Positions 8,798 to 16,902 of a DNA stretch of 30,749 nucleotides are shown here, piece after piece. Where the stretch lies: contig DASSAK010000011.1 in the NCBI GenBank assembly GCA_035685445.1, positions 1-30,749 on the forward strand, given 5' to 3'. Numbering within the stretch: position 1 is the first letter of the stretch; each line of letters opens with the position of its first letter. Source of the DNA: DRGT01 sp035685445. Its GTDB lineage: Archaea; Thermoproteota; Nitrososphaeria; Nitrososphaerales; Nitrosopumilaceae. The notes under the pieces were generated by a model that was given only the letters and a program-made list of their open reading frames with translations, made no database searches and was not told the DNA's origin. A program made the position numbers and the translations under genes.

Positions 8798-9453
8798 GTC
8801 AAGCAACTGCACAAAAGCCCGAACAAAAATCTGATCAACGTAGATCTAGGCCTCAAAAAGAAGAGGCGCCATGGATTCCGAAAACAATTCTTGGAAAAAA
8901 AGTTGCAACTGGTGAAATAACTTCACTTGAACAAATTCTTGAAAGTGGTGCAAGAATTCAAGAAGCAGGAATTATAAAAAAACTATTACCAGATTTAAAA
9001 TCAGAAGTTGTAGATGTTGGAATAATTCAAAAAATGACAGCAAATGGACAATCGACAAGATTCAAAGCAATTGTTGCTGCAGGAAATGAGAACGGTTGGT
9101 TAGGAATTGGTCAGGGTAAATCAAAACAAATGAGAATTGCAATTGAAAAAGCTACAAACCAAGCTTTTCTTAATGTCAGCCCAGTAAAGTTGGGTTGTGG
9201 AAGTTGGGAATGCAGATGTGACGAAAAGCATTCTGTCCCATTCAAAGTTAGAGGACGTGGTGGAAGTGTTACAATTGAAATTATTCCAGCGCCAAGGGGA
9301 CTTGGATTAGTTGCTGGTGGAAAAATTAAGCGTCTTTTAGAATTAGCAGGACTCAAAGATGCATGGACTTCTGCAAAAGGTTCCACTACAACTATGAACT
9401 CTACTTCAAAAGCAATTCTACAATGTCTACGACAAACATTTAGTCAGGGATGA
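8794..9453 (+). CDS. rps5: small-subunit ribosomal protein uS5
   Basis: 219 aa. A component of the 30S subunit important for decoding accuracy and mRNA entry. The S5 RNA-binding domain (RFKAIVAAGNENGWLGIGQGKS) and the C-terminal domain (GRGGSVTIEIIPAPRGLGLVAGG, then LELAGLKDAWTSAKGST) are clear. The N-terminal 30 residues are a basic, Gln-rich extension (QKPEQKSDQRRSRPQ). A CxC-containing insert (GCGSWECRCDEKHS) is typical of archaeal S5. The start overlaps the uL18 stop, and the stop overlaps an ATG of the uL30 frame. Confidence 0.96.
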   Translation: MSQATAQKPEQKSDQRRSRPQKEEAPWIPKTILGKKVATGEITSLEQILESGARIQEAGIIKKLLPDLKSEVVDVGIIQKMTANGQSTRFKAIVAAGNENGWLGIGQGKSKQMRIAIEKATNQAFLNVSPVKLGCGSWECRCDEKHSVPFKVRGRGGSVTIEIIPAPRGLGLVAGGKIKRLLELAGLKDAWTSAKGSTTTMNSTSKAILQCLRQTFSQG

Positions 9454-9923
9454 AAATGGCAAAGGCATATCTTGTTGTTAGAATTAAAGGTCAAGTTGAT
9501 GTTCCTCACTGGGCAAAGACAACTCTGGAGCTACTCAAATTAGAAAAAAAATTTAGGGCTACAATAATTCCTGTTAAAGAAAATACGCTTGGAATGTTAA
9601 ACAAAGTAAAACACTATGTTTGCTGGCAAGAGGTAGATTCTGCTTTGGCAAAAGAATTACTTGATAAAAAAGCCCGAGTTTCTGGCTATAAAAAAATCAC
9701 AGATGCAGACCTCAAAAAAATTGGTTTTAATACAATAGATGAACTTGCTGCATCTTTGGTGGAAGGGAAAACTTCAATGACAAAATTAAAGCCAATGAAA
9801 CCTTGGTTTGCGCTTTCTCCACCAAGACATGGTTTTAAGAAAAGTACTAAGAGAATGTATGGTGAAAAAGGAATTCTTGGACAAAATAAGGAGCTTGCAA
9901 ATTTAGTTAGGAATATGATGTGA
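9450..9923 (+). CDS. rpl30: large-subunit ribosomal protein uL30
   Basis: 157 aa (155 if the in-frame ATG at 9456 is used). The archaeal/eukaryotic form is longer than the bacterial L30. AYLVVRIKGQVDVPHWAKTTLELLKL and the long C-terminal half with PPRHGFKKSTKRMYGEKG are characteristic. It overlaps the uS5 stop through ATGA-type coupling, which supports 9450 as a start, although MAKAYLV at 9456 better matches the family N-terminus. Its stop is 1 bp before the uL15 ATG. Confidence 0.94.
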   Translation: MKMAKAYLVVRIKGQVDVPHWAKTTLELLKLEKKFRATIIPVKENTLGMLNKVKHYVCWQEVDSALAKELLDKKARVSGYKKITDADLKKIGFNTIDELAASLVEGKTSMTKLKPMKPWFALSPPRHGFKKSTKRMYGEKGILGQNKELANLVRNMM

Positions 9924-9924
9924 T

Positions 9925-10350
9925 ATGGCCACAAGATTTAGAAAAACAAGAAAACACAGAGGTTCTAGAAATCACGGTTGGGGTCAGGTTGGCCAACACA
10001 GAGCAAGTGGTCATAAAGGTGGACTTGGACAAGCGGGTTACCTCAAGCATTTTTTCAGCTCGATGTTAAAGTATGACCCAGATCATTTTGGTCATGATTC
10101 TACTCATCCACCTCACCCAAATATTACAAAGAAATGGGCAAGTATAAGAGATCTTGATGATCTGTTTGCAAAGTTTGGCCAAAAAGATGGAGACAAAAAA
10201 GTAATCGATCTAAGTAGTAAGGGCTACGATAAACTTCTCGGCGGAGGAAAAATAACTAATGCATACACCATTAAAATTCAACAATTCACTGCATCAGCAG
10301 AGCAAAAAGTTAAAGAAGCAGGGGGTGAGGTGTTAAAATCAGATGGCTGA
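9925..10350 (+). CDS. rpl15: large-subunit ribosomal protein uL15
   Basis: 141 aa. An early-assembly protein of the 50S subunit. It opens with the Gly/Arg/His-rich tail TRFRKTRKHRGSRNHGWGQVG...SGHKGGLGQAG, which runs into the ribosome core, followed by the compact domain with DLDDLFAKFGQ and YDKLLGGGKI. This is the archaeal type. It overlaps the secY start by 8 bp, in a different frame. Confidence 0.95.
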   Translation: MATRFRKTRKHRGSRNHGWGQVGQHRASGHKGGLGQAGYLKHFFSSMLKYDPDHFGHDSTHPPHPNITKKWASIRDLDDLFAKFGQKDGDKKVIDLSSKGYDKLLGGGKITNAYTIKIQQFTASAEQKVKEAGGEVLKSDG

Positions 10351-11773
10351 GGGTACACTAACTTCCATGGTACGGAAGATGGTGTTCAAGGCAGAACCTT
10401 ATCTTCCACAAGTTCCAAAACCAAAGAAAAAACTCACACTACAAACTCGTTTGTTGTGGTGTGGATTAGCATTACTAATTTACATGGTGATGGGTCAAAC
10501 CCCTCTTTTTGGGGCAACTACACCTGAATTTGATTTTCTTGCATTTGCAAGAGTAATTTTTGCATCACAACAAGGAACTCTGGTTGAGCTAGGAATTGGG
10601 CCGATAGTTACAGCAGGATTGTTGATGCAGCTGCTTAGAGGTTCTGAAATTCTAAAATTTGATTTCAAAAAACCTGAAGAGCGAGGAATATTTCAAACAG
10701 CAACCAAGTTGGTAACATATGTTGTCATAGTGGCTGAATCATCAGTCTATGGAATTGCAGTGTATGGGCCAGGAATTACTGACCCAAGTGTATTGTATAT
10801 TCTGATAGGGCAGCTTATGGCCGCCTCAATAATCATTATGTTCTTAGATGAAATGATTCAGAAAGGTTGGGGACTTGGTAGTGGAATCAGCCTCTTCATC
10901 ATGGCAGGAGTTGCTCAACAAATTCTGTGGAGCCTGTTTAGCCCATTGCCTGCAGGTGATGGAGGAACTATAGGAATTCTCCCATATATTGGCCAGTCTT
11001 TGATGGAAGGTGATCTTTCAAATGTCTTCTTTAGATCCAACCAACTGCCGAGCATATTTGGTCTGTTATTAACAGCAGGAGTATTGTTAATTCTAGTGTA
11101 TACTCAGGGAATGAAGGTTGAAATCCCAATTGTTTCAACAAAGTATAGAGGATTTTCAGCAGTTTATCCAATTAAGCTAATGTATGTTTCAAACATTCCA
11201 GTAATTTTGGCATCTGCATTAACTGCCAACGCATTATTCATTGGACAAATGATGTGGGCAAACCTTAACCCACGAAATGCCCAACCGTTTTTGAATTTTC
11301 TATTCCAATATGACCCCACAAGTCCTTCTACTCCAATTGGCGGTCTGGTTTACTATATCACTCCACCGCGAAGTCTAGAAATTGTAGCATTGGATCCAAT
11401 GCGAGCAGTTGGATATGTTTTGTTTATGATAGGAATTGTAGTTGTATTTGGAAAACTTTGGGTAGAGCTTGGCGGTCTATCGCCAAAGAGTGCGGCTAAA
11501 AACTTGTTAGATGCAGATGTTCAAATTCCTGGATTTAGAAGATCAAATCAACCTGTTGAAGTTTTACTAAACAAGTACATACCATCTGTAACAATAATTG
11601 GTTCAATGATACTTGGTGGTCTGGCAGGAATGTCAGATGTGTTAGGTGTGTTTGGGACTGGTATTGGAATTTTACTAATGGTAGATATTCTGATCAACTA
11701 CTATAACCAACTAGTGAAAGAACAAGTAGAAGTTGTAATGCCACGGCTTGGTGCCCTGCTTGGACGAAAGTAA
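10343..11773 (+). CDS. secY: protein translocase subunit SecY
   Basis: 476 aa. The central channel of the Sec translocon in the cytoplasmic membrane. About ten hydrophobic segments can be followed, including the first after TLQTRLLWCGLALLIYMVMG, the ELGIGPIVTAGLLMQLL segment typical of TM2, GWGLGSGISLFI (TM5 region) and PIKLMYVSNIPVILASAL (TM7). Its length suits an archaeal SecY. It would serve both the Sec-dependent surface proteins in this window and the FtsY pathway. The C-terminus overlaps the adenylate kinase start. Confidence 0.97.
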   Translation: MAEGTLTSMVRKMVFKAEPYLPQVPKPKKKLTLQTRLLWCGLALLIYMVMGQTPLFGATTPEFDFLAFARVIFASQQGTLVELGIGPIVTAGLLMQLLRGSEILKFDFKKPEERGIFQTATKLVTYVVIVAESSVYGIAVYGPGITDPSVLYILIGQLMAASIIIMFLDEMIQKGWGLGSGISLFIMAGVAQQILWSLFSPLPAGDGGTIGILPYIGQSLMEGDLSNVFFRSNQLPSIFGLLLTAGVLLILVYTQGMKVEIPIVSTKYRGFSAVYPIKLMYVSNIPVILASALTANALFIGQMMWANLNPRNAQPFLNFLFQYDPTSPSTPIGGLVYYITPPRSLEIVALDPMRAVGYVLFMIGIVVVFGKLWVELGGLSPKSAAKNLLDADVQIPGFRRSNQPVEVLLNKYIPSVTIIGSMILGGLAGMSDVLGVFGTGIGILLMVDILINYYNQLVKEQVEVVMPRLGALLGRK

Positions 11774-12338
11774 AAAAGTTGTAATTGTTGGAATACCTGG
11801 TGTAGGTAAGACAACTGTAGTTTCCAAAGTTGTAGAAATTCTAAACAGCAAAAACAAAAGCGTCAGCGTTGTTAATTATGGCACAGTGATGTTTGAAGAA
11901 GCTCAAAAAAATGGAATTAAAGATAGAGACGAACTTAGAAAGCTTTCAATGGAACAACAACAAAAACTTCAGAAACTTGCAGCAGAAAAAATTGCTCAAC
12001 TAAATGACAACGCGGTAATCATAGACACTCATGCATTCATCTCGACATCCTCTGGATTTTATCCAGGCATGCCTGATTATGTAATAAAAATAATCAAACC
12101 CGCCAATTTCATCTCAATATCAGCAAGGCCTGAACTCATATACAATAGAAGAAAATCAGATGAAACAAGAAATAGAGATATTGTTTCAATTGACTCGATA
12201 AAAAAAGAGCTTTCAGTTCAAGATGCTATGCTTTCGTGTTGTTCTGTTCTTTCAGGCTCTCCTTTGAAAACAATTAGAAATGATGAGGGAAAGGTTGAAG
12301 AAGCGGCTATGAACGTAATAAAGGCTATAGGGTTTTGA
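11760..12338 (+). CDS. adkA: archaeal adenylate kinase
   Basis: About 192 aa. It interconverts ATP + AMP and 2 ADP. The P-loop GIPGVGKTT lies about 10 residues from the start, and the fold is the short archaeal AdkA type without a LID zinc finger; IIDTHAFISTSSGFYPGMP and ARPELIYNRRKSDETRNRD are family segments. The start is uncertain: TTG at 11748, GTG at 11751 and TTG at 11760 are all in frame inside the secY 3' end, and 11760 gives the N-terminus closest to family length. The position right after secY is the usual archaeal arrangement. Confidence 0.92.
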   Translation: MDESKKVVIVGIPGVGKTTVVSKVVEILNSKNKSVSVVNYGTVMFEEAQKNGIKDRDELRKLSMEQQQKLQKLAAEKIAQLNDNAVIIDTHAFISTSSGFYPGMPDYVIKIIKPANFISISARPELIYNRRKSDETRNRDIVSIDSIKKELSVQDAMLSCCSVLSGSPLKTIRNDEGKVEEAAMNVIKAIGF

Positions 12339-12340
12339 AT

Positions 12341-12967
12341 ATGGAAATCGATTTTATATATCATTTTTTAGAATCCATATTTCTACAAGGTGACTTTTTT
12401 GGTTTAGGTGACAGAAAAGGTCTAGGCAGCGACGATCCTATGATCAAAGGAATGATAGCATCAATGTTTGCAGTTGCTGGTTTTGGAATTATACTAAACC
12501 TGTTTAACGCAGCAATTAGAAAAAAAATGGTAGACCAAGTAAAGCTAAAACGAATTATGAAAGAAGTACGGGCATTTCAAAAAGAAAGAATGGCTGCATT
12601 TAGAGCAAAAGATGACGAAAAAACTGCAAAACTAAACCAAAAATCTGCATACATCAACAAGATGAACATGGAAGCAATGCAAATGAATATGCGACCATTA
12701 ATGTTTACATTCGTTCCATTGATTTTGATATTTTATTTTGTGTTGCCAGCTCTTTTTTCTTACACTGTTGCAATATCACCAATACCTCTAAATGTAATTC
12801 CTGGTGATTGGTTCCAGCTAACCTGTACAGCTGAACAAGTTGCAGACATAGAACATCATTGTAATCGTGAAAATGAAATCTATCTTTGGGCCTGGTATTT
12901 CTTGTCATCTATTGCATTTAGCGGAATTATAATGAAGCTAACCAAAACCTCAATGGGCTTGGATTGA
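12341..12967 (+). CDS. DUF106 / EMC3-TMCO1-like membrane insertase (archaeal YidC-like)
   Basis: 208 aa from the ATG at 12341; a TTG two codons earlier overlaps the adkA stop. There are three membrane segments: about residues 34-52 (MFAVAGFGIILNLFNAAI), 122-145 (LMFTFVPLILIFYFVLPALFSY) and 182-202. A basic coiled coil sits between the first two (KLKRIMKEVRAFQKERMAAFRAK...AKLNQKSAYINKMN). This is the Oxa1/YidC-superfamily topology of archaeal DUF106 proteins, related to eukaryotic EMC3 and TMCO1 and thought to aid membrane protein insertion. It sits after secY and adkA as in many archaea, which fits a membrane-insertion role. Confidence 0.9.
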   Translation: MEIDFIYHFLESIFLQGDFFGLGDRKGLGSDDPMIKGMIASMFAVAGFGIILNLFNAAIRKKMVDQVKLKRIMKEVRAFQKERMAAFRAKDDEKTAKLNQKSAYINKMNMEAMQMNMRPLMFTFVPLILIFYFVLPALFSYTVAISPIPLNVIPGDWFQLTCTAEQVADIEHHCNRENEIYLWAWYFLSSIAFSGIIMKLTKTSMGLD

Positions 12968-13524
12968 CAAAATCTGTAATAATTTCTGGCCCACCTGCAG
13001 TTGGAAAAACAACTGTTGCAAAAAGGTTGGCAAATGAATTTGATTTAACCTATCTTAGTGGTGGCGATGCACTAAAAGAGCTTGCAAAAGAACAAGGATT
13101 TGACATAGCTGGTGATGATTGGTGGGACACCCAAGATGGAATGAAATTTCTTAATCAAAGATCACAAAATTCTGAATTTGATAAAAAGGTAGATGAAAAA
13201 TTAATTGAATTATTCAATGAAGGCGGAAAGGTAATTACAAGTTATACTCTTCCGTGGCTTGTGGATGATGGGATTAAAATTTGGTTAGAAGGATCTCATC
13301 AAAGTAGTGCAAATAGAATGCAAACACGAGATAATATGAAAAAAGAAGATGCTCTTGAAATCACCAAAAAAAGATATGACGAAAATAAATCTCTCTACAA
13401 AAAATTATACAATTTTGATTATGGTAAGGACAAATCTATATTTGATAAAGTGATAAACACCGATGATTTGGATGCAGAACAAGTTTTTGAAATTGCAAAA
13501 TCAACTGTAAAAGAGTTATTATGA
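12964..13524 (+). CDS. cmk: cytidylate kinase, archaeal type
   Basis: 186 aa from a TTG start overlapping the previous stop by 4 bp. It phosphorylates CMP and dCMP. The P-loop GPPAVGKTT occupies residues 9-17. The YLSGGDALKELA and GKVITSYTLPWLVDDGIKIWLEG segments and the RDNMKKEDALEITKKRYDENK region are those of the short archaeal cytidylate kinase family. It lies between DUF106 and TruB in overlapping order, so it is cotranscribed. Confidence 0.9.
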   Translation: MTKSVIISGPPAVGKTTVAKRLANEFDLTYLSGGDALKELAKEQGFDIAGDDWWDTQDGMKFLNQRSQNSEFDKKVDEKLIELFNEGGKVITSYTLPWLVDDGIKIWLEGSHQSSANRMQTRDNMKKEDALEITKKRYDENKSLYKKLYNFDYGKDKSIFDKVINTDDLDAEQVFEIAKSTVKELL

Positions 13525-14519
13525 CATTAAAGCAACTGCAAAACCTCAAAGTAATTGATCAGGATCTCACCAGTGACGAATTTGGTACCTATTACAACAA
13601 AAGAACAATAGAACAACTATTCAATTATGGATTAATAATTTTGGATAAACCCCCTGGCCCAACAAGCCATGAAGTTGTAGCGTGGTGTAAAAGAATTCTT
13701 AAACTTCCAAAAATTGGTCATAGTGGTACATTGGATCCACATGTTTCTGGAGTTTTGCCATTAGGATTAGGTGAGGCGACAAAAGCATTAGGTGTGTTGC
13801 TTCTTGGTCCAAAAGAGTATCATGCGATTGGAAGATTACATTCTCTTCCGTCAAAAGAAAAGCTTGATGATGTGTTAAAACAATTTACAGGAGAAATTTT
13901 TCAAAAACCTCCACAACGATCCTCTGTTTTACGAAGAACTAGAACAAGAACGATTTATGAAATGGATCTATTAGAACAAAAAGAACGTTTGTTACTTGTA
14001 AGAGTTTTGTGTGAAGCAGGAACTTACATTAGAAAACTATTCTATGATATTGGTGAGGTTTTAGGACCTGGTGCTACAATGATTGAGCTCAGACGTAGTC
14101 GTGTACATCAGTTTAATGAAAGTAAACATCTTGTAACAATGCATGAATTAGCTGATGCGTTTTCATTTTGGGAAGAAAAAAAGGATGACACCAAACTGAT
14201 GAAACTAATTCAACCAATTGAATATGCATTAAGTGAAATCAAATCTGTTGTAATTCGTGATTCTGCAGTTGATGCAATGTGTCATGGCGCACAGCTTGCA
14301 ATTCCAGGAATATTGCAGATATCCTCAAGTTTGAAAAAAGGTGATTTGGTTGGAATTTATACCCAAAAGGGAGAGATTGTAGCGTTGGCAGAGGCATTAT
14401 TGTCTGAATCAGAAATTGAGGAAAGCGTGAAAGGATATGCTTTTGAAACAAAAAGAATCATCATGGCACCAAACACGTATCCAAAAAGCTGGCGTTCAAA
14501 ACCAACTTTGAAGAACTAG
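13521..14519 (+). CDS. truB: tRNA/rRNA pseudouridine synthase TruB (Cbf5) with PUA domain
   Basis: 332 aa. It makes pseudouridine in tRNA and, within H/ACA ribonucleoproteins with Nop10, Gar1 and L7Ae, in rRNA. The catalytic aspartate is Asp72 in GHSGTLDPHVSGVLPLGLG. The N-terminal GLIILDKPPGPTSHEVVAW and ARVLCEAGTYIRKLFYDIG-type segments are family hallmarks. A C-terminal PUA domain covers residues about 240-315. It overlaps the cmk stop by 4 bp and ends the operon. eL34 and eL14 genes, which lie in this cluster in many Crenarchaeota, are not here. Confidence 0.95.
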   Translation: MTLKQLQNLKVIDQDLTSDEFGTYYNKRTIEQLFNYGLIILDKPPGPTSHEVVAWCKRILKLPKIGHSGTLDPHVSGVLPLGLGEATKALGVLLLGPKEYHAIGRLHSLPSKEKLDDVLKQFTGEIFQKPPQRSSVLRRTRTRTIYEMDLLEQKERLLLVRVLCEAGTYIRKLFYDIGEVLGPGATMIELRRSRVHQFNESKHLVTMHELADAFSFWEEKKDDTKLMKLIQPIEYALSEIKSVVIRDSAVDAMCHGAQLAIPGILQISSSLKKGDLVGIYTQKGEIVALAEALLSESEIEESVKGYAFETKRIIMAPNTYPKSWRSKPTLKN

Positions 14520-14523
14520 GTGT

Positions 14524-14976
14524 TTGAATTTGATTCCGCGTGGACTAATACTAGCACTAAGTATTGGCGTAGCGGCAGGTGGAATTTTTGGAATATTTTT
14601 TGTTGATCTGAAAAACCCAAATGAGCTAAATTTTGTTGAAGGAAAATCACTTTCCATTGTTACCGAAAAAACTGATTTTAAAAAAGGTGAAATAATTCAA
14701 ATCAAAATTATAAACTCCGGAACGACTCCTATTTTTTTCTCTGATGCATCATATGGATTAAAAATTAGGGGTCTCGATGGAACTATTTTGTATTCTCCTG
14801 TATCTGCTCAGGTTGTCTCTACTTTACATCCAGAAGAAGAAAAAATTTTCAAATGGGATCAAATAAAAAATGATGGTGATCCGATTCTAGAGGGCACCTA
14901 CAAAATTACATCAGGCGGATTTACACCAAACAAAGACATTGTCAAAAAATCAATCACAGTTCACATTCTCAAATGA
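14524..14976 (+). CDS. anchored small protein with Ig/BsuPI-like domain, function unknown
   Basis: 150 aa from a TTG start 4 bp after truB. A single hydrophobic segment (LILALSIGVAAGGIFGIFFV) near the N-terminus is followed by about 120 residues of beta-rich sequence resembling the BsuPI/Ig-like fold: DFKKGEIIQIKIINSGTTPI, HPEEEKIFKWDQ and EGTYKITSG. It is probably membrane-anchored with the domain outside. The resemblance to BsuPI is by pattern only. It is the last chromosomal gene before the tRNA and ends at a T-rich stretch (14976-14983). Confidence 0.75.
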   Translation: MNLIPRGLILALSIGVAAGGIFGIFFVDLKNPNELNFVEGKSLSIVTEKTDFKKGEIIQIKIINSGTTPIFFSDASYGLKIRGLDGTILYSPVSAQVVSTLHPEEEKIFKWDQIKNDGDPILEGTYKITSGGFTPNKDIVKKSITVHILK

Positions 14977-15005
14977 TTTTTTTAAAAATTTTCATCTGAC
15001 AAACG

Positions 15006-15016
15006 TATTATATAAT
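15006..15016 (+). promoter_or_regulatory. TATA box of tRNA-Ser
   Basis: TATTATATAAT lies about 40 bp before the tRNA 5' end. A transcript starting about 26 bp downstream would carry a leader of roughly 14 nt, removed by RNase P. Confidence 0.5.
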
Positions 15017-15050
15017 CAAATTTTGCCGAAATACTAGTCGAAAGACTTGT

Positions 15051-15147
15051 GCCGGGATCGCCTAGCCTGGTAGGGCGCGCGCCTGGAAATAATTACCATA
15101 AAGCGCGTTCTCGCAAGGGAACGAGAGTTCAAATCTCTCTCCCGGCG
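15051..15147 (+). tRNA. tRNA-Ser(GGA) with 13-nt intron
   Basis: The acceptor stem GCCGGGA/TCCCGGC, D-stem GCC/GGC, anticodon stem CGCGC/GCGCG (15078-15082 and 15103-15107), a long variable arm (GTTC/GAAC) and the T-arm GAGAG-TTCAAAT-CTCTC all pair. The long variable arm and anticodon GGA at 15085-15087 identify serine. The anticodon loop is 20 nt rather than 7, implying a 13-nt intron, best placed at 15089-15101 after position 37. TGG (84-86) pairs with CCA (96-98), giving a relaxed bulge-helix-bulge with 3-nt bulges at 87-89 and 100-102. The discriminator is G and a full CCA is not encoded. The 3' end doubles as the attachment site of the mobile element. Confidence 0.9.
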
Positions 15148-15149
15148 CC
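15139..15149 (+). repeat. attachment site, tRNA side (11-bp direct repeat)
   Basis: CTCCCGGCGCC covers the last bases of the T-stem, the acceptor strand and two bases beyond the tRNA. The same 11 bases recur at 30231-30241. Such a GC-rich 11-mer is unlikely to repeat by chance in DNA this AT-rich. Confidence 0.75.
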
Positions 15150-15156
15150 TTATATT

Positions 15157-16488
15157 ATGAATAGTAGGCGCAATGAACAAAATTTTTCCCCCTTAAGTTC
15201 AGACCAACATCGTATTGGTGTGAAAGAAAAAGCGGGAGGAATCGACTGGCACAACTCAAAGAGAAGGGCGGAGCTTGCAAAGATGAGAATTCAAAAAAGA
15301 TTCTCAAAGGAAAACACAGCCATTGCTTGGAGATTTCTGGACCGATTGAGGCTTGATAACATGTCTTATGGAAGAATTGAAAACTATTCAGGCTCTGTAA
15401 TCAGAGTACTTCATCTCAAAGATGACAAAGAAATCAAAGACTGGTCCAAAGAAGAAATTGAAAAAGTGCACATGATGATAGCAGACTCGTCATACGAAAA
15501 TTCGGTCAAAAAAGATACCCTTACTGCCCTCAAAAGGTTCTATCATTTTGCAGTACACAATGAAATTGTTGTCAAATCAAAAAACCAGGAGTATGATCCC
15601 AACGTTGCATGGATAACCCCTGGGTCATTTCGTGATAAGTTTGAAAAAATACAACCGCGGGATCTTCTCACTGATGAAGAAATACTGCAGCTAATTCAGG
15701 CCGTAAAAAAGATTGGAGGAAAATACGTGAAAAGAAACATTGCACTCATATTTGTTCTACTTGAAGGGGCATACCGTCCGGGTGAGCTTCTTAACATTAG
15801 GATGGGAGGAATTGAATTTCATAAAGATTTTGTGCAAATTCACACTACTGGCAAAACTGGTCCAAAGTCACTTACACTTGTTGCGTCATACAATCCTCTC
15901 AGGGAGTGGTTAAATGAGCATCCAAAAGATGGCAGTCCTTTGGCCTTTCTCCTGTATCATGATAATGAAAGCGAGGTTATGAGATACTGGGCACTTGATA
16001 ATCTCATAAAAAAGGCAAGGGAAAAAGCTGGAATTACAAAACGTGTATGGCCATATCTGTTTAGACACACGGCGTTGACCGAGTATAGCAAAAAGCTAGG
16101 AAATATTGCTAAAATTTACGGCAACTGGTCAAAGGATTCAGACATGCTATCCCACTATGAACACCTTGCAAGCTCAGACCAGCAGGATGCTGTTTTGAAG
16201 CTTCATGGTCTTAAAAAAGATGATGAACAAAATTCAATCTTGTTTTCCAAAGTCTGCCCTGACTGCAAACAGCAAAACAGCAGCGACAAGTCGCATTGCA
16301 TTCGCTGTGGAATGGGACTCTCAAAGGAACTTGCACAGGTAAGGCAAGCAATGCTAGAGAAGAGACAAAACTCTGATGTTAAAACACTTGAAAGGAAATT
16401 CTCAAAGAAGATAAGGAATCTGGAATCACTAATCATAGAACAGCGAAGATTCATCCAACAGCTTGTCGATGACAAGACAACAAAGTGA
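15157..16488 (+). CDS. tyrosine recombinase/integrase with C-terminal zinc ribbon
   Basis: 443 aa from the ATG at 15157. It should integrate and excise the element at the tRNA-Ser site. A SAM-like core-binding domain covers residues about 45-145. The catalytic domain has Arg207 (EGAYRPGELLN), Lys233 (TTGKTGPKS), Arg303 and His304 (PYLFRHTALTEY) and nucleophile Tyr334 (LSHYEHLAS). The position normally His in HxxR is Tyr300. A zinc ribbon follows (CPDC at 367-370 and CIRC at 381-384), and the last 50 residues look like a coiled coil. A longer reading frame from a GTG at 15049 would run through the tRNA gene and is not credible as protein. Only 9 bp separate it from the tRNA, so no separate strong promoter is obvious; read-through from the tRNA is possible. 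Confidence 0.93.
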   Translation: MNSRRNEQNFSPLSSDQHRIGVKEKAGGIDWHNSKRRAELAKMRIQKRFSKENTAIAWRFLDRLRLDNMSYGRIENYSGSVIRVLHLKDDKEIKDWSKEEIEKVHMMIADSSYENSVKKDTLTALKRFYHFAVHNEIVVKSKNQEYDPNVAWITPGSFRDKFEKIQPRDLLTDEEILQLIQAVKKIGGKYVKRNIALIFVLLEGAYRPGELLNIRMGGIEFHKDFVQIHTTGKTGPKSLTLVASYNPLREWLNEHPKDGSPLAFLLYHDNESEVMRYWALDNLIKKAREKAGITKRVWPYLFRHTALTEYSKKLGNIAKIYGNWSKDSDMLSHYEHLASSDQQDAVLKLHGLKKDDEQNSILFSKVCPDCKQQNSSDKSHCIRCGMGLSKELAQVRQAMLEKRQNSDVKTLERKFSKKIRNLESLIIEQRRFIQQLVDDKTTK

Positions 16489-16572
16489 GGAACTTGCAAA
16501 ATTGTTCGCTTGTTCATTTGGTTATTTCACAATACTACCAAGCCATTACATGATATCTCATCTGGATTGTTG

Positions 16573-16902
16573 ATGAAAAGCAACATAATCGTTAGCGGTT
16601 CTGAAGATTTTATCAAATTTTACAGCCAGCTGCCCAGAACGGCTCCATTAAAAGCACAGCTTGATGATGCAATGGATCTGCTAAAGAAGAATCCTGACAC
16701 TGGAAACAGAATCAAGACCAGGATGTGGCCTGCAAAATACGTTAAAAAATACAACATTAACAACCTGTACAGGTATTCCTTGGGCTCTGGTTGGAGAATG
16801 ATCTACACAATAATTGGACAGCAAGGCAGAATAAATTGCGTTATGCTGGAGATACTGGACCACAGAAACTATGATAATCTGTTTGGATACAAGACCAGCT
16901 AA
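16573..16902 (+). CDS. RelE/YafQ-like toxin-family protein
   Basis: 109 aa from the ATG at 16573 (MKSNIIVSG); the frame is open upstream but that region has no family features. The pattern is RelE-superfamily: a helical first half (FIKFYSQLPRTAPLKAQLDDAMDLLKKNP), then RYSLGSGWRMIYTII and the C-terminal CVMLEILDHRNYDNLFGY strand-helix, comparable to the LGxxxRxxY...DHRxYD pattern of RelE toxins acting on ribosome-bound mRNA. No antitoxin is recognised immediately upstream or downstream on the same strand; the next gene is convergent and overlaps by 4 bp. Toxicity is an inference from the family. Confidence 0.7.
   Translation: MKSNIIVSGSEDFIKFYSQLPRTAPLKAQLDDAMDLLKKNPDTGNRIKTRMWPAKYVKKYNINNLYRYSLGSGWRMIYTIIGQQGRINCVMLEILDHRNYDNLFGYKTS

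Noticed and set aside
15049..15156. N-terminal extension of the integrase from a GTG at 15049
   Set aside because: It would translate the whole tRNA-Ser gene; the ATG at 15157 just after the tRNA is the sensible start.
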